Shown here piece after piece: positions 7,774-16,232 of a stretch of DNA of 64,000 nt. This DNA comes from Halobaculum saliterrae (GTDB lineage Archaea > Halobacteriota > Halobacteria > Halobacteriales > Haloferacaceae): NCBI RefSeq assembly GCF_009831625.1, contig NZ_WUUS01000002.1:390225-454224 (forward strand), read 5' to 3'. A program made the position numbers and the translations under genes. Position 1 is the stretch's first letter, and the number at the start of each line of letters is the position of its first letter. Under the pieces are notes generated by a model. The model searched no databases and was not told where the DNA came from. It was given only the letters and a program-made list of their open reading frames with translations.

Positions 7774-10204
7774 ACCCGCCATCCGCGACAGTATCGACGA
7801 CGCGGCGACCACCGTCGGCTCCCTCTGGCCCATCCACTCGTTCGTGACGGCCAATCCCCTCTCGGGATTCGAGGACGAACCGTTCGACGAGGCGATCGAA
7901 CAGGCGACGGCACTGCTGGGCGGCCGTGGGTACCCCAGCGCCGAGACGTTCGCGACGGCGCTGGATCGCGGGCAGATCGATCCGGAGATTCTCGAGGCGG
8001 AACTCGTCGATGCGGGATTCGAGGACTCCCCCGAGACGCTCCTCGATCGGATGGCCGACGCCAGCGACACCACATCCGCCGAGGACGGTGTCGCCGCCGC
8101 CGACGGGGCCGGTGACGCGGACGCGGTCCCAGCCCACGTCGATCGGGTGCTGACGAAGTGGCTGTCGGCGTTCCTGGAGGAGGGCAGCGCCCACTGGTCG
8201 ATGCCGAACCGCGAGGCGGGGTTCTACGCCGCCTTCCGTGGAGTGGCCGACCACGACGGCGATATCCCTGACGACGGGATCATGGCCGACCTCCCCGAGA
8301 CACCGATCGAGACCATCGAGACGGTGCTGAAGCCGTATTCGGAGCGCGAGTGGGAATCCATCTTCGAGGAGCAACTGGCCGCCCTCCCGGGCTGGACGGG
8401 GTTCATCAAGCGTCGTGTCGACGACGGGGGCGAGTGGCAGTCGACGTACCCGATCTCGTTGGAAGGATACCTCGCGGCGCGTCTGGCACTCTTGGATGCC
8501 GTCGGCGGCGACCTCGATCCCTCGGGGAACGATGTCGTCGACGCCGAGCCCGGCGACGAACCCGCTCCGGCGTTCCTGCGCGCGTGGGAGGCAACCTATC
8601 GCAGTGAACTCGTTGAGACCGTCGCCGCGCAGAGCCGGTCGATGACCGACGGAGATACCTCGGAGCGCCCGGACGCGCAAATGGTTTTCTGTATCGACAC
8701 CCGCTCGGAGGTCATCCGTCGCCACATCGAGGCGAGTGGCGACTACGAGACCCACGGATACGCCGGCTTCTTCGGTATCCCGATGGAGTATCGGGGATAC
8801 GACGCCGACGAGTCGGTCGACGCCTGCCCACCGATCCTCGATCCCCAGTACTACATCACCGAGTTCTCGATCGACGACGAGACGAAGGAACGCTACGACC
8901 GGTGGTCGGGTATCCGCGATGCCGCCGACGAAGTCATCGAGATGTTGGAGGCCAACGCCGCCACGGCCTACGGCTACGTCGAGACTGCCGGGAGCGGCTA
9001 CGCCCTCTCGCTGGCCGCCCGGACGCTCGTTCCCGGGCGCGTCCGCGACCTGTTCGACACGACCGCCGGGCTGGTACCCGACAGTCACGAGTTCTGTCGC
9101 CCGTTCGTCGACCACCAACACACGTACTCCGGCGACCTCCCGGTGGGGTTGACCACCGAGGAGAAGGTCGAGTATGCCGCCACCGCCTTCGAGTTGATGG
9201 GCTGGGAGGAGTTCGGTCGGCTCGTCGTCTTCGCGGGCCACGCGAGCGAGACGGCCAACAACCCCTACGGATCGAGCTTGGACTGCGGTGCCTGTGCCGG
9301 TAACCCGGGCGGCCCGAACGCCCGCGTGATGGCGGCGGTTTGCAACGACGCCGAGGTCAAAACCCAACTCCGCGAGCGCGGCTTCGATGTTCCCGACGAC
9401 ACCGTCTTCCTCGCCGGCCAACACAACACGACGACCGACGAGGTCGAACTCTACGCTACCGACGTGCCCGAGAGCCACGCGGACGACCTCGACCAGTTGC
9501 GTTCCGACCTCGAAAGCGCCCGCGAGAACGCGGCCGCCGAGCGCGCCGAAACGATGGGATCCGACGGTTCGAGGGCCGTCGGGGAGACGAATCGGCGCGC
9601 TGCGGACTGGGCCGAGACGCGTCCCGAGTGGGGACTGGCCGGCAACGCCGGCTTTGTCGTCGGTCCCCGCGAGTTGACCGAGGACGTCGACCTCGACGGC
9701 CGCGCGTTCCTCCACTCGTACGACTGGTCGACCGACCCTGACGGCGACGCGCTGGAGGGAATCCTCACCGGGCCGCTCGTCGTCACCCAGTGGATCAATA
9801 GCCAGTACTACTTCTCGACGGTCGACAACGCGGTCTACGGGAGCGGTTCGAAGGTGACGCAGAACCCCGTCGGAAACGTCGGCGTCTATCAGGGCAACGG
9901 GGGCGATCTGATGACCGGGCTCCCGCTGCAGTCCCTGATGGCCGCTGACGACGAGCCATTCCATCAACCGCTCCGTCTCTCGACTGTCGTCCACGCGCCA
10001 GTCGACCGCGTGACCGGCGTCCTTGCTGACCACGAGGAGCTGACCCAATTACTCGACAACGACTGGCTCTCCCTGACGGTCGTCGATCCGACACGGGATC
10101 ACCGAGCGTTCCACTACGAGGAGGAGCTGGAGTGGGTGTCGGGACACGAGCTGCTCGAATCCCCACCCGAAAGACCGGTCGCTCCCGCCGCCGGGGACGA
10201 CTAA
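7763..10204 (+). CDS. dabA: DabA (DUF2309/UPF0753): carbonic-anhydrase-like subunit of inorganic carbon transporter
   Basis: The 813-residue soluble acidic protein belongs to the DUF2309 family. The zinc-site pattern of characterised DabA is intact: Cys310-Ile-Asp312 in VFCIDTRSE, His493 in FAGHASETANNPYG, and Cys508 in SLDCGACAGNPGG. The His-to-Cys spacing of 15 is the same as in the bacterial protein. The N-terminal SLWPIHSFVTANPLSGFED and the late NSQYYFSTVDNAVYGSGSK segments are also family hallmarks. With DabB it should form an energy-coupled one-way CO2 hydration pump at the membrane, raising cytoplasmic bicarbonate. In a heterotroph this would feed anaplerotic carboxylation rather than autotrophy. 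Start is unambiguous from the GGAG and the overlap. Confidence 0.93.
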   Translation: MSTEPAIRDSIDDAATTVGSLWPIHSFVTANPLSGFEDEPFDEAIEQATALLGGRGYPSAETFATALDRGQIDPEILEAELVDAGFEDSPETLLDRMADASDTTSAEDGVAAADGAGDADAVPAHVDRVLTKWLSAFLEEGSAHWSMPNREAGFYAAFRGVADHDGDIPDDGIMADLPETPIETIETVLKPYSEREWESIFEEQLAALPGWTGFIKRRVDDGGEWQSTYPISLEGYLAARLALLDAVGGDLDPSGNDVVDAEPGDEPAPAFLRAWEATYRSELVETVAAQSRSMTDGDTSERPDAQMVFCIDTRSEVIRRHIEASGDYETHGYAGFFGIPMEYRGYDADESVDACPPILDPQYYITEFSIDDETKERYDRWSGIRDAADEVIEMLEANAATAYGYVETAGSGYALSLAARTLVPGRVRDLFDTTAGLVPDSHEFCRPFVDHQHTYSGDLPVGLTTEEKVEYAATAFELMGWEEFGRLVVFAGHASETANNPYGSSLDCGACAGNPGGPNARVMAAVCNDAEVKTQLRERGFDVPDDTVFLAGQHNTTTDEVELYATDVPESHADDLDQLRSDLESARENAAAERAETMGSDGSRAVGETNRRAADWAETRPEWGLAGNAGFVVGPRELTEDVDLDGRAFLHSYDWSTDPDGDALEGILTGPLVVTQWINSQYYFSTVDNAVYGSGSKVTQNPVGNVGVYQGNGGDLMTGLPLQSLMAADDEPFHQPLRLSTVVHAPVDRVTGVLADHEELTQLLDNDWLSLTVVDPTRDHRAFHYEEELEWVSGHELLESPPERPVAPAAGDD

Positions 10205-10390
10205 CCGGGGTCCCTCATCTACCGGAACGGAAGTTCCGGGACCCGGACGACAAGTTCCAGAGGATGGTCGGAACGTCCGTGAGTTCGATCGCCGAACGGC
10301 TCGGGTTACCACGGACTCCTGTCAAACCAAGCGTGCGCTTTCCACGTGCCCGACCACGATCTTCGTATATCGAATGAGGGTGTATCGATT

Positions 10391-10909
10391 TCACCCCTCG
10401 TCGGTATCCGAACGGACCCCTCGGGCCTCCAGCACCTTGTCGGCGACCTCTTCGGCGTGATCGGCGAGCACTCGCAGCGCCGCGTCGTGGAGCTCTCGCT
10501 TCGAGGCGTCCCTGACGTCGTGACGGCGCAACGTCGGCTCGACGTCGATCGCGAGCGCGTCCTCGAACACGTCCCACGCACCCTGTCGCGCGTACAGCGG
10601 CCGCTGTTTCGCCTTCTCGAATCCGAACGCCGGCTTCGAAGTCACCGCGGTGTCGTCCTCGTCACCGCCGGGCGTCCCGGTGGCCGAACCGTCCGTACGG
10701 TCCGAATCGGGGTCCCCGGTTCGCGGGGTCGTATCGGCGTCGACATCGGTGGACATCGGTCCGGCGTCCGACGCATCCGGTCCGTCGAGATCCTCGGTCT
10801 CGTCCCGCGTATCCGACGTGTCGCTCTCGGCCTGTTCGATCTGTTCGATCTGTTCCTCCTGTTCGGCCTGCTCAGCCTGTTCGGCCTGATCGAGGTCGTC
10901 GAACGCCAT
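10391..10909 (-). CDS. Acidic protein coupled to ParA (candidate partition partner)
   Basis: The 172-residue protein begins MAFDDLDQAEQAEQAEQEEQ. A repetitive Gln/Glu-rich helix of about 30 residues is followed by a highly acidic, disordered-looking middle (residues 35-95). A more ordered basic-hydrophobic C-terminus follows (FGFEKAKQRPLYARQGAWDVFEDALAIDVEPTLRRHDVRDASKRELHDAALRVLADHAEEVADKVLEARG). Its ATG overlaps the parA stop (TGATG), so it is translated right after ParA. It is not ParB by sequence. Position and C-terminal helices suggest a small centromere-binding or ParA-activating partner; this is inference. Confidence 0.65.
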   Translation of the reverse strand: MAFDDLDQAEQAEQAEQEEQIEQIEQAESDTSDTRDETEDLDGPDASDAGPMSTDVDADTTPRTGDPDSDRTDGSATGTPGGDEDDTAVTSKPAFGFEKAKQRPLYARQGAWDVFEDALAIDVEPTLRRHDVRDASKRELHDAALRVLADHAEEVADKVLEARGVRSDTDEG

Positions 10910-11799
10910 CAGACCGTCACCTCGCGTTCACGGACCACCCCGCCAGTCTCGACGATCGCGGCCAACTCGCCGTAACAGGAGAGTTGGTCGCAGCTGTCGT
11001 CGTAGTCCCGAAGCGGCAGTCCCGCGTCGTTGGCGTCGTCGATGGCCGATCGATACCGGATCCCGGGCAGCGGCCCGTCGTATGACCCGTCGTCGATGGC
11101 CGCCCAGTCGTCCTCGGATATCCGGCAGAAGTTCGGAACGACGGAGTCGGCGATCCCCATCGAGTTGATCTCCTCAAGCAGCGCACGGTCCCGGCGATCC
11201 TGATCCAGCCGCTGTGACAGTCCCGACGGGACGACCGCGAGGATGTCCAGCTCGAAGTACTGCCGTGCCTCCTTGACCAGTCGATTGACGGTGTTGTAAA
11301 TGCCGGAATCGTACCCGGTCTCCGGACGCACGGGAATGATCAGGTTGTTGGTCGCGTACAGGGCGTTCTCGTTGAGTTTCCCCTGGTTCGCGGGGCAGTC
11401 GACGACGATGTAGTCGTACTCGTCGCCGAGAAGGGGTTCGACGACGCGGGCATCCAGCCTCGTCGATCCGCCCATCGCGTTCTTCAACTGGGTCTGGACG
11501 TCCTCGAGGTCCCGATGCGCCGGGAGCAGGTCGAGCCCGTCGACGACGGAGACGATCGCCTCTGTCGGATCCCCGTCGTCGAGGAGTACCTCATGGACGT
11601 GGTTCGTCTCGGCCTCGTACTGTTCGGTGAAGCCGAGATTCTGTGTCATGTGTCCGTTGTCGTCGAGGTCGATGACCAGGGCGGACTCGTTCCTGTGTGC
11701 CAGTTCGCGCGCGAGGTTTATCGCCGTCGTCGTCTTCGCGAATCCGCCCTTGAGGACGCCGACCGCGACGGCACGCGGTTGTGTGTCGTGTTCGGACAT
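10909..11799 (-). CDS. parA: ParA/Soj family partition ATPase
   Basis: The 296-residue protein has a deviant Walker A near residue 16 (LKGGFAKTTTAINLA), a VIDLDDNGHMTQNLGF Walker A' segment and a YIVVDCPANQG Walker B near 133. These define ParA-type ATPases that segregate plasmids and chromosomes. It is the first gene of a two-gene operon with the acidic 172-residue partner. The region upstream (11851-12210) is packed with inverted and direct repeats that could be centromere sites and/or autoregulatory operators. No ParB homologue is visible within the window. It lies about 9 kb from the Orc1/Cdc6 gene, consistent with a replication-segregation locus. Confidence 0.9.
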   Translation of the reverse strand: MSEHDTQPRAVAVGVLKGGFAKTTTAINLARELAHRNESALVIDLDDNGHMTQNLGFTEQYEAETNHVHEVLLDDGDPTEAIVSVVDGLDLLPAHRDLEDVQTQLKNAMGGSTRLDARVVEPLLGDEYDYIVVDCPANQGKLNENALYATNNLIIPVRPETGYDSGIYNTVNRLVKEARQYFELDILAVVPSGLSQRLDQDRRDRALLEEINSMGIADSVVPNFCRISEDDWAAIDDGSYDGPLPGIRYRSAIDDANDAGLPLRDYDDSCDQLSCYGELAAIVETGGVVREREVTV

Positions 11800-11850
11800 G
11801 GTGGGTCGTTCGTCGATTACCGGCCGACGGTGTCGTGCCGTGACAGCTCC

Positions 11851-12210
11851 TGAGCGAGGTAGTTCAGCTCGCTCACGATAGCTACCTATTGTGCGGTAGG
11901 TGTCTGTGTTGTCGTCTCAATGCTGTCCGGTGTAGTCGGTTCCCGTCGAACCAGCCGGTTCTCGAGTCGTATCAGGGAGTATCGGCCCATCCTACAAGAA
12001 GGTACGCAAGACATCTGAACCAGATAATATAGGTACCTCACCTAAGCCACCTACCTTAGCTAAGTTCGCTGAGATAGGTACGCTATCTGCGGTTGGTATG
12101 GTAGGTGGTGTAGCGATTCCAGAACCGAGAGACTGATCCGTTCGGGCAGTTCGCCTCTGCAGCTATCCTAACTATTTCTACTATCTCAGGTACCTTAGCT
12201 ACCTTAGCTC
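11851..12210. repeat. Cluster of short inverted and direct repeats upstream of parA (candidate centromere/operator)
   Basis: Elements seen: TGAGCGAG (11851-11858) with perfect inverse CTCGCTCA (11868-11875). CTACCTA (11882-11888) faces GGTAGGTG (11895-11902). CCACCTACC (12047-12055) has its perfect inverse GGTAGGTGG at 12100-12108. There is a ten-base palindrome CTTAGCTAAG (12055-12064). TACCTTAGCT occurs three times (12052-12061, 12191-12200, 12200-12209), the last two head to tail. The ACCTA/TAGGT unit recurs throughout. The segment holds no credible gene. Dense iterated short sites directly upstream of parA are typical of parS/parC-like centromeres or origin iterons. Confidence 0.6.
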
Positions 12211-12813
12211 AGAGAGACACTGGAGAATAGTTTCCAGGTATGGATATTGTAGCTGCTCGGGAATCGAACATGTGGTTCGAATGGAACGGGTTCCAACTGA
12301 CGGTCAGGATTCGGACGTCTCGGTTCGCACCCCTCCGACATCGGATCGCAGTTAGGCAGTCAACGATTCCGCTCTCGATACTCCGTGGTCAGATCGTCAT
12401 CGACGCTATGGACACGGGGCCGACCGGAGGTTTGGTGTCGAACAGGGCCCCCCTCGGATCAGGAGCTGAAAGAACTCACGGGGGTGCATGGAGTCATGGC
12501 TCATCAGTGGACCGATGACATCCGCGATCGATTCGCGCATGTAGCGGTGGAACCTCCGCTGGCGATCCTGGTTTGCGTTCGAGGTGTGTGGTCAGATAGG
12601 ATCGTTCGCTGTTTCGATGGAGTCGTTGAGGGCAAACCCTGGAGGTGTTAAGAACGAACCATGTCGCCGTCGATGTCGTTCTCACTTACGCGCCCACCCC
12701 GAAGGCCCGTGAGGCGGTTTCTGCTGTTTGACCGGATTGTTGCGATCCTCAGAGATAGTGTTCGACCAAGGTCACGTTAGTTCGAACCACGGTGGCCGCT
12801 GTGCCACCCGCCC
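12211..12813. other. Intergenic stretch with no supported gene
   Basis: Short overlapping frames occur on both strands, but none has convincing codon use or a recognisable family. A single degenerate copy of the origin element (CCACGGTGGCCGCTGTG, 12787-12803; 14 of 17 to the best copy) lies just before the next gene and may be coincidental. Confidence 0.4.
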
Positions 12814-13128
12814 ATGTACCTCATTTCGATATATCATTGCGGCGCGACCGAGCCTATCGCATACGCGCCAGATATGGAAAGCTTCGTCACCGAGCCGCCG
12901 ACAACGGATATCGACCTCTTCGTTTGTGAGGGATCACCCTTCGTCGGTCACAACCACCTCCCGGCAGACAGACTGGAAGCCACAATAGCGGATCTTGACG
13001 CTGAGAGAACCGTCCTCGTTAACGCTAGTGAACATGCACGTCGTGAACACACTGTCGAATTAGAGGAGCATGCGGACGCTATCGGTTGTGAACTGAGCGT
13101 GGACTTCAACGAGTACACTATACCGTAG
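12814..13128 (+). CDS. Hypothetical protein, possible metallo-beta-lactamase-fold C-terminal remnant
   Basis: The 104-residue frame starts MYLISIYHCGATEPIAYAPDME. Its central part, DLFVCEGSPFVGHNHLPADRLEATIADLDAERTVLVNASEHARREHTVELEEHADAIGCEL, looks like the end of an MBL-fold hydrolase, where a late His follows a strand-helix pair. The N-terminal metal motif HxHxDH is absent, so if related it is a fragment without catalytic function. It sits in the decayed accessory stretch. It could also be an unrelated intact small protein. Low certainty. Confidence 0.4.
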   Translation: MYLISIYHCGATEPIAYAPDMESFVTEPPTTDIDLFVCEGSPFVGHNHLPADRLEATIADLDAERTVLVNASEHARREHTVELEEHADAIGCELSVDFNEYTIP

Positions 13129-13290
13129 CCGCAGGTTTCAATTTCCTCAGCGAGAGCTCGACCGGTAAGTGAGCTCACCAAGTTAGTAGAACTTCCAGTC
13201 TTCTAGTCCGCTATTCTGTGAGATCTCATCACCGCGGTAGAGCTAGGGGCTCGCGAAAGCTAAGAGCAGATAGTCTCGGTGGCGAGTGTA

Positions 13291-13680
13291 TCAGCGATCG
13301 ATTTGCCGAACCCACAACCCGAGTCCGCCTAGTATAACTCCCGCCACTGCCCGCCAGAGAACTCGCGTAGCCGTGCCTACCAACGGCTCTGTGCTACCTC
13401 GCGCTCCGTTCCAATACAGTTCGAGTAGGAACAGACCGATCAGTATCACTCCAACCCCATAGAGACTGGCTGCGATCGTCTCTTTAGCTGTCGATCGGGT
13501 GTAGAGAACTGTAGCCAAACCCACAGCGAGTAGAGGGATAAGGATCCCGTAGTTGGCGATGAGATCGAACAGTATTGCGAATACCGTCGGAACGCCGACG
13601 ATCACGAGTAGACGACGACGCCTGGTCTCCGCCACGAACTCAACGACGTGGTTGACGATAGTCCGTGGACGCTTGTTCAT
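13291..13680 (-). CDS. Small membrane protein, four predicted transmembrane helices
   Basis: The 129-residue protein starts at ATG 13678-13680 (MNKRPRTIVNHVVEFVAETRRRR); the longer upstream frame is not protein-like. Hydrophobic segments run LLVIVGVPTVFAILFDLI, GILIPLLAVGLATVLY, ETIAASLYGVGVILIGLFLL and RVLWRAVAGVILGGLGLWV. A basic N-terminus of about 23 residues probably faces the cytoplasm. I do not recognise the family. It is isolated in the AT-richer accessory stretch, with no obvious partner. Confidence 0.6.
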   Translation of the reverse strand: MNKRPRTIVNHVVEFVAETRRRRLLVIVGVPTVFAILFDLIANYGILIPLLAVGLATVLYTRSTAKETIAASLYGVGVILIGLFLLELYWNGARGSTEPLVGTATRVLWRAVAGVILGGLGLWVRQIDR

Positions 13681-13843
13681 ATGTCTCCACGGTGCTTTGT
13701 GGGCAAATCTCTTCGCTACGTGCGCAGACCCACTTCGCAGAATCGGTCTTCTGTTTCTGTACCCACCTATCGCCGCAGTAATCTCAGAGTCCCGCGAGGG
13801 GGACAGTGTAGGTTCTACTGAGATCACTCGGTTTTCAGCCGAG

Positions 13844-14218
13844 TCACCTGAGACGAACCGACGGACGGGTATTGAGAGGTTCTACCATGCGCTTGTGGCT
13901 GACGTATCCGTCGTCGGAACGATCAAGTACTCGATTGATCACCTCCATCGCGTTCACTAGTTTCCTATCGGCGTCCTCGCGACAGCAAGCGGTATCGAAT
14001 CTATCCGTCGTCTCGAATTCATACATCCCCGTCGTCAGCCCGAGTACCCATCTCGGATCGACGTTGTTCTGACCGCCGGAGCAGATTCGCTTGCCAGAAA
14101 CTCGGACGGCCTTTGTCTCGGCCCCGTACTCGGCCAGCCGCTTGTACTCGATCCGTGAATCAGTCTGTTCAGTGACGGTCCACGATACCGGGAGCAATTC
14201 GGTGGTACGTTCGTACAC
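13844..14218 (-). CDS. Hypothetical protein
   Basis: The 124-residue protein (MYERTTELLPVSWTVTEQTD) is mixed alpha/beta with three Cys residues (RICSGG, TACCRED) that do not form an obvious metal motif. It is on the same strand as, and eight bases downstream of, the small zinc-type gene at 14227-14409, so the two are probably co-transcribed. I do not recognise the family. Codon use is less GC-biased than in the flanking core regions. Confidence 0.5.
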   Translation of the reverse strand: MYERTTELLPVSWTVTEQTDSRIEYKRLAEYGAETKAVRVSGKRICSGGQNNVDPRWVLGLTTGMYEFETTDRFDTACCREDADRKLVNAMEVINRVLDRSDDGYVSHKRMVEPLNTRPSVRLR

Positions 14219-14226
14219 TGTATTGC

Positions 14227-14409
14227 TCAGGCGGAGGGACTAGTCACCCTACCAGTCAAGGCGTTCAGTTCTTCCGACCCACAGTGGCAGCCACTGATCC
14301 CAATGATACTCACCCGCCCGTCCTCCCACATCCACGCTGTATAGGCTGAGTTGCACCCATTGCACCGAACAATGACTCGCTCCTTCTCCGCTTTGAACGC
14401 TCCCGGCAT
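14227..14409 (-). CDS. Small protein with two Cys pairs (putative zinc-binding)
   Basis: This 60-residue protein (MPGAFKAEKERVIVRCNGCNSAYTAWMWEDG) has CNGC and a later CHCG about 24 residues on, a plausible zinc-knuckle or ribbon. Small Cys-pair proteins are abundant in haloarchaea and many are real despite their size. It lies immediately upstream of the hypothetical gene at 13844-14218. Function unknown. Confidence 0.5.
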   Translation of the reverse strand: MPGAFKAEKERVIVRCNGCNSAYTAWMWEDGRVSIIGISGCHCGSEELNALTGRVTSPSA

Positions 14410-14462
14410 TATACTCTCCCGTTACGTGCGGGTTCGGAGACCCACGGTCTGTAACTCATCAT

Positions 14463-14777
14463 TTATCCTGCCTGGATGACTTGCTGTGAATCCCTGTCGT
14501 ACTCGAGTACACCCAATTCGTCCATCTTTGGGAAGTGATTGTGGTGGAGAGAGATCTCCACGTGTGTTACGTTCTCCTCGTCGGGGTGATCAGTATCGAC
14601 TTCTCGGCCAGCGATCTCCGCAGCCACATTTCCAAGATCCATGGGGGGAGACCGTTCATCGAGGGCAGCTAGTGCCAAGCGCCGTCGCTCGGATCGCAGG
14701 ACGTCATATGTGTCGTCGTCTGTCAGTCCGCGCAGGCTCCGCGCGGTCGTTTGGAAATTCATGGCTGTGGGTGTCAT
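14463..14777 (-). CDS. Winged-helix (ArsR-like, haloarchaeal DUF7344-type) regulator
   Basis: The 104-residue protein starts at ATG 14777 (MTPTAMNFQTTARS) or at ATG 14762. The core TDDDTYDVLRSERRRLALAALDERSPPMDLGNVAAEIAGRE followed by VEISLHHNHFPKMDELGVLEYDRDSQQV is the compact winged-helix that haloarchaea carry in many copies. The wing and last helix recognise DNA; the signal is unknown. No ligand domain is attached. It may control the small genes just downstream on the same strand. Confidence 0.75.
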   Translation of the reverse strand: MTPTAMNFQTTARSLRGLTDDDTYDVLRSERRRLALAALDERSPPMDLGNVAAEIAGREVDTDHPDEENVTHVEISLHHNHFPKMDELGVLEYDRDSQQVIQAG

Positions 14778-15081
14778 GATCGTTTTGTCACACGGGGTGG
14801 CTGGCAACGTGTTGGCTGAGTGGTTGACTGCCTGTTTCTACAGAATGGTTCGATGGAAATGAAGCTACGACCTATCAGATTAGGCAGTTCTACGTATCGC
14901 GGTAAAACAGAGATTAGAGCCCTCTATTGACATCATATCCAAGCATTAGTAGAATAATTACCAGCTGAATATACAAAGCCCTCAGCCGCACTTCCATCAA
15001 CGGAAATCGATAACATTGCGATGTCGGTTGGTTAAGACGAACCACAGACCGCTACGTACAGGGCAACCACCGACCCCCGAG

Positions 15082-15267
15082 TCAGACAGGAAGCCCCCGT
15101 TTGTAGACCACCCAGTACGAGAGCGGAATCGTTACCAGCAGGATGACTGGAACGGTGAGCAGCTGCGTGAACGGGTCAGGAGGAGTGAGCATGGCCCCTA
15201 TGGCAAAACCGAGGCTCACCAACAATACAGCGAATATCAGGAACCGAATCAACAACGGGTTGTTCAT
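15082..15267 (-). CDS. Small two-helix membrane protein
   Basis: This 61-residue protein starts at ATG 15265-15267 (MNNPLLIRFLIFAVLLVSLGFAIGAML) and contains a second hydrophobic helix (LLTVPVILLVTIPLSYWVVY) joined by PPDPFTQ. Short two-helix proteins of this type are common in haloarchaeal genomes. I do not recognise a function. No co-directional neighbour is close. Confidence 0.55.
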   Translation of the reverse strand: MNNPLLIRFLIFAVLLVSLGFAIGAMLTPPDPFTQLLTVPVILLVTIPLSYWVVYKRGLPV

Positions 15268-15282
15268 ACCTGCCGGGTACAC

Positions 15283-15592
15283 CTTTACCGCTATTAATCT
15301 CGTCCACCTCGTTGAATACGCTATCTCTGTGAGATCTCATCCCTGTGTTCGTCATGTCCGCTCTGTACCAAGGAATTCAGTATCGAATCCCCCAATGTCC
15401 ACCGAGAACGCCCGTTTCGTCCCCGAGACCGAGCCGGAGAGTCCGGGCACCGACCCGAACGGACGTGCGCGGAGTCGAGTCGGCGATAACCGACTCGCAG
15501 TCACCGACACTCACCGACGAAACCGTGTTCAGTGATCGGAGCCCACGTTCGCCTCGCACGATCCGCGCTGGGATCGGGTCACTCCAAGAGTC
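15283..15592. other. Intergenic stretch with no supported gene
   Basis: Several mutually overlapping frames exist, but none has consistent haloarchaeal composition. It adjoins the decayed nuclease-like gene and may be further remnant sequence that I cannot identify. Confidence 0.35.
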
Positions 15593-16141
15593 TCAGCGGT
15601 CCCCCAACTCGATCCCCCGATCCCGTACGGCCGTGACGAATGCTGCCGTCGCCGCCGGTGAGTTGCCCGCGTCGTGGAACAGCAGGATGCCGACGTTCAA
15701 TTCACGGGCTAGCGTCCGCACGGACTTTGAGACGGTGTCGGCTGGTGCTGCATCGTTCGCGACGTTTGTTTCGTGGAGTCGGTCGTATGCCTGGACGATC
15801 CCACACTCGACGTCGGCGACCCTTCGATTCGTGTGGCCTTTCGCTTCGACGACCACCAGCGGCGGATCTCACCGAGGCGGTCCACGGTCAGTAACTCGTC
15901 ACTTAGCAGTCGAATGCCGACGAGGTCGGGGTAGCTGGAGCCGACGCGGACGTTGGACGTGGTTGAAGGGCGCCAGTTCGTCCGTGATGGCCGAATCGAT
16001 GGACTCGTGAGCGAGCCACTGGTCGGACGAGAACTATGTATCGACGACTACGTACTCGTCTTCGGCGTCGGCGGGGAACAGGCAGCGCTTCGTGTGCGCC
16101 AGCACGCGCGGTTCCGACATCGGCAACGCCGCACTTGCCAT
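15593..16141 (-). pseudogene. Broken nuclease-like gene (PD-(D/E)xK-type core)
   Basis: Pieced across frames, this reads as one protein of about 180 residues starting at ATG 16139-16141 (MASAALPMSEPRVLAHTKRC). It continues ADAEDEYVVVDT and then meets TAG at 16034-16036. Next come WLAHESIDSAITDELAPFNHVQ, a frame change, VGSSYPDLVGIRLLSDELLTVDRLGE, and a second change back near 15870 to DPPLVVVEAKGHTNRR. That frame stays open to the stop at 15593. The D...EAK pattern resembles the PD-(D/E)xK nuclease core. The lesions are one stop and two frameshifts by my reading. It lies tail-out from a broken ATPase gene, so the two may have been a functional pair. Confidence 0.65.
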
Positions 16142-16232
16142 GACGGTAGAATGCTATCACCAACTCATGAAGACGGTGTACCTCGCTGAGGAGAAGTTGT
16201 AAGTCATTATCGCGGTAATCATTATTTAGAGT

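Noticed and set aside
7625..10048. Very long minus-strand frame opposite dabA
   Set aside because: High-GC genes leave the opposite strand open; the plus-strand protein has a full family match and the minus one has none.
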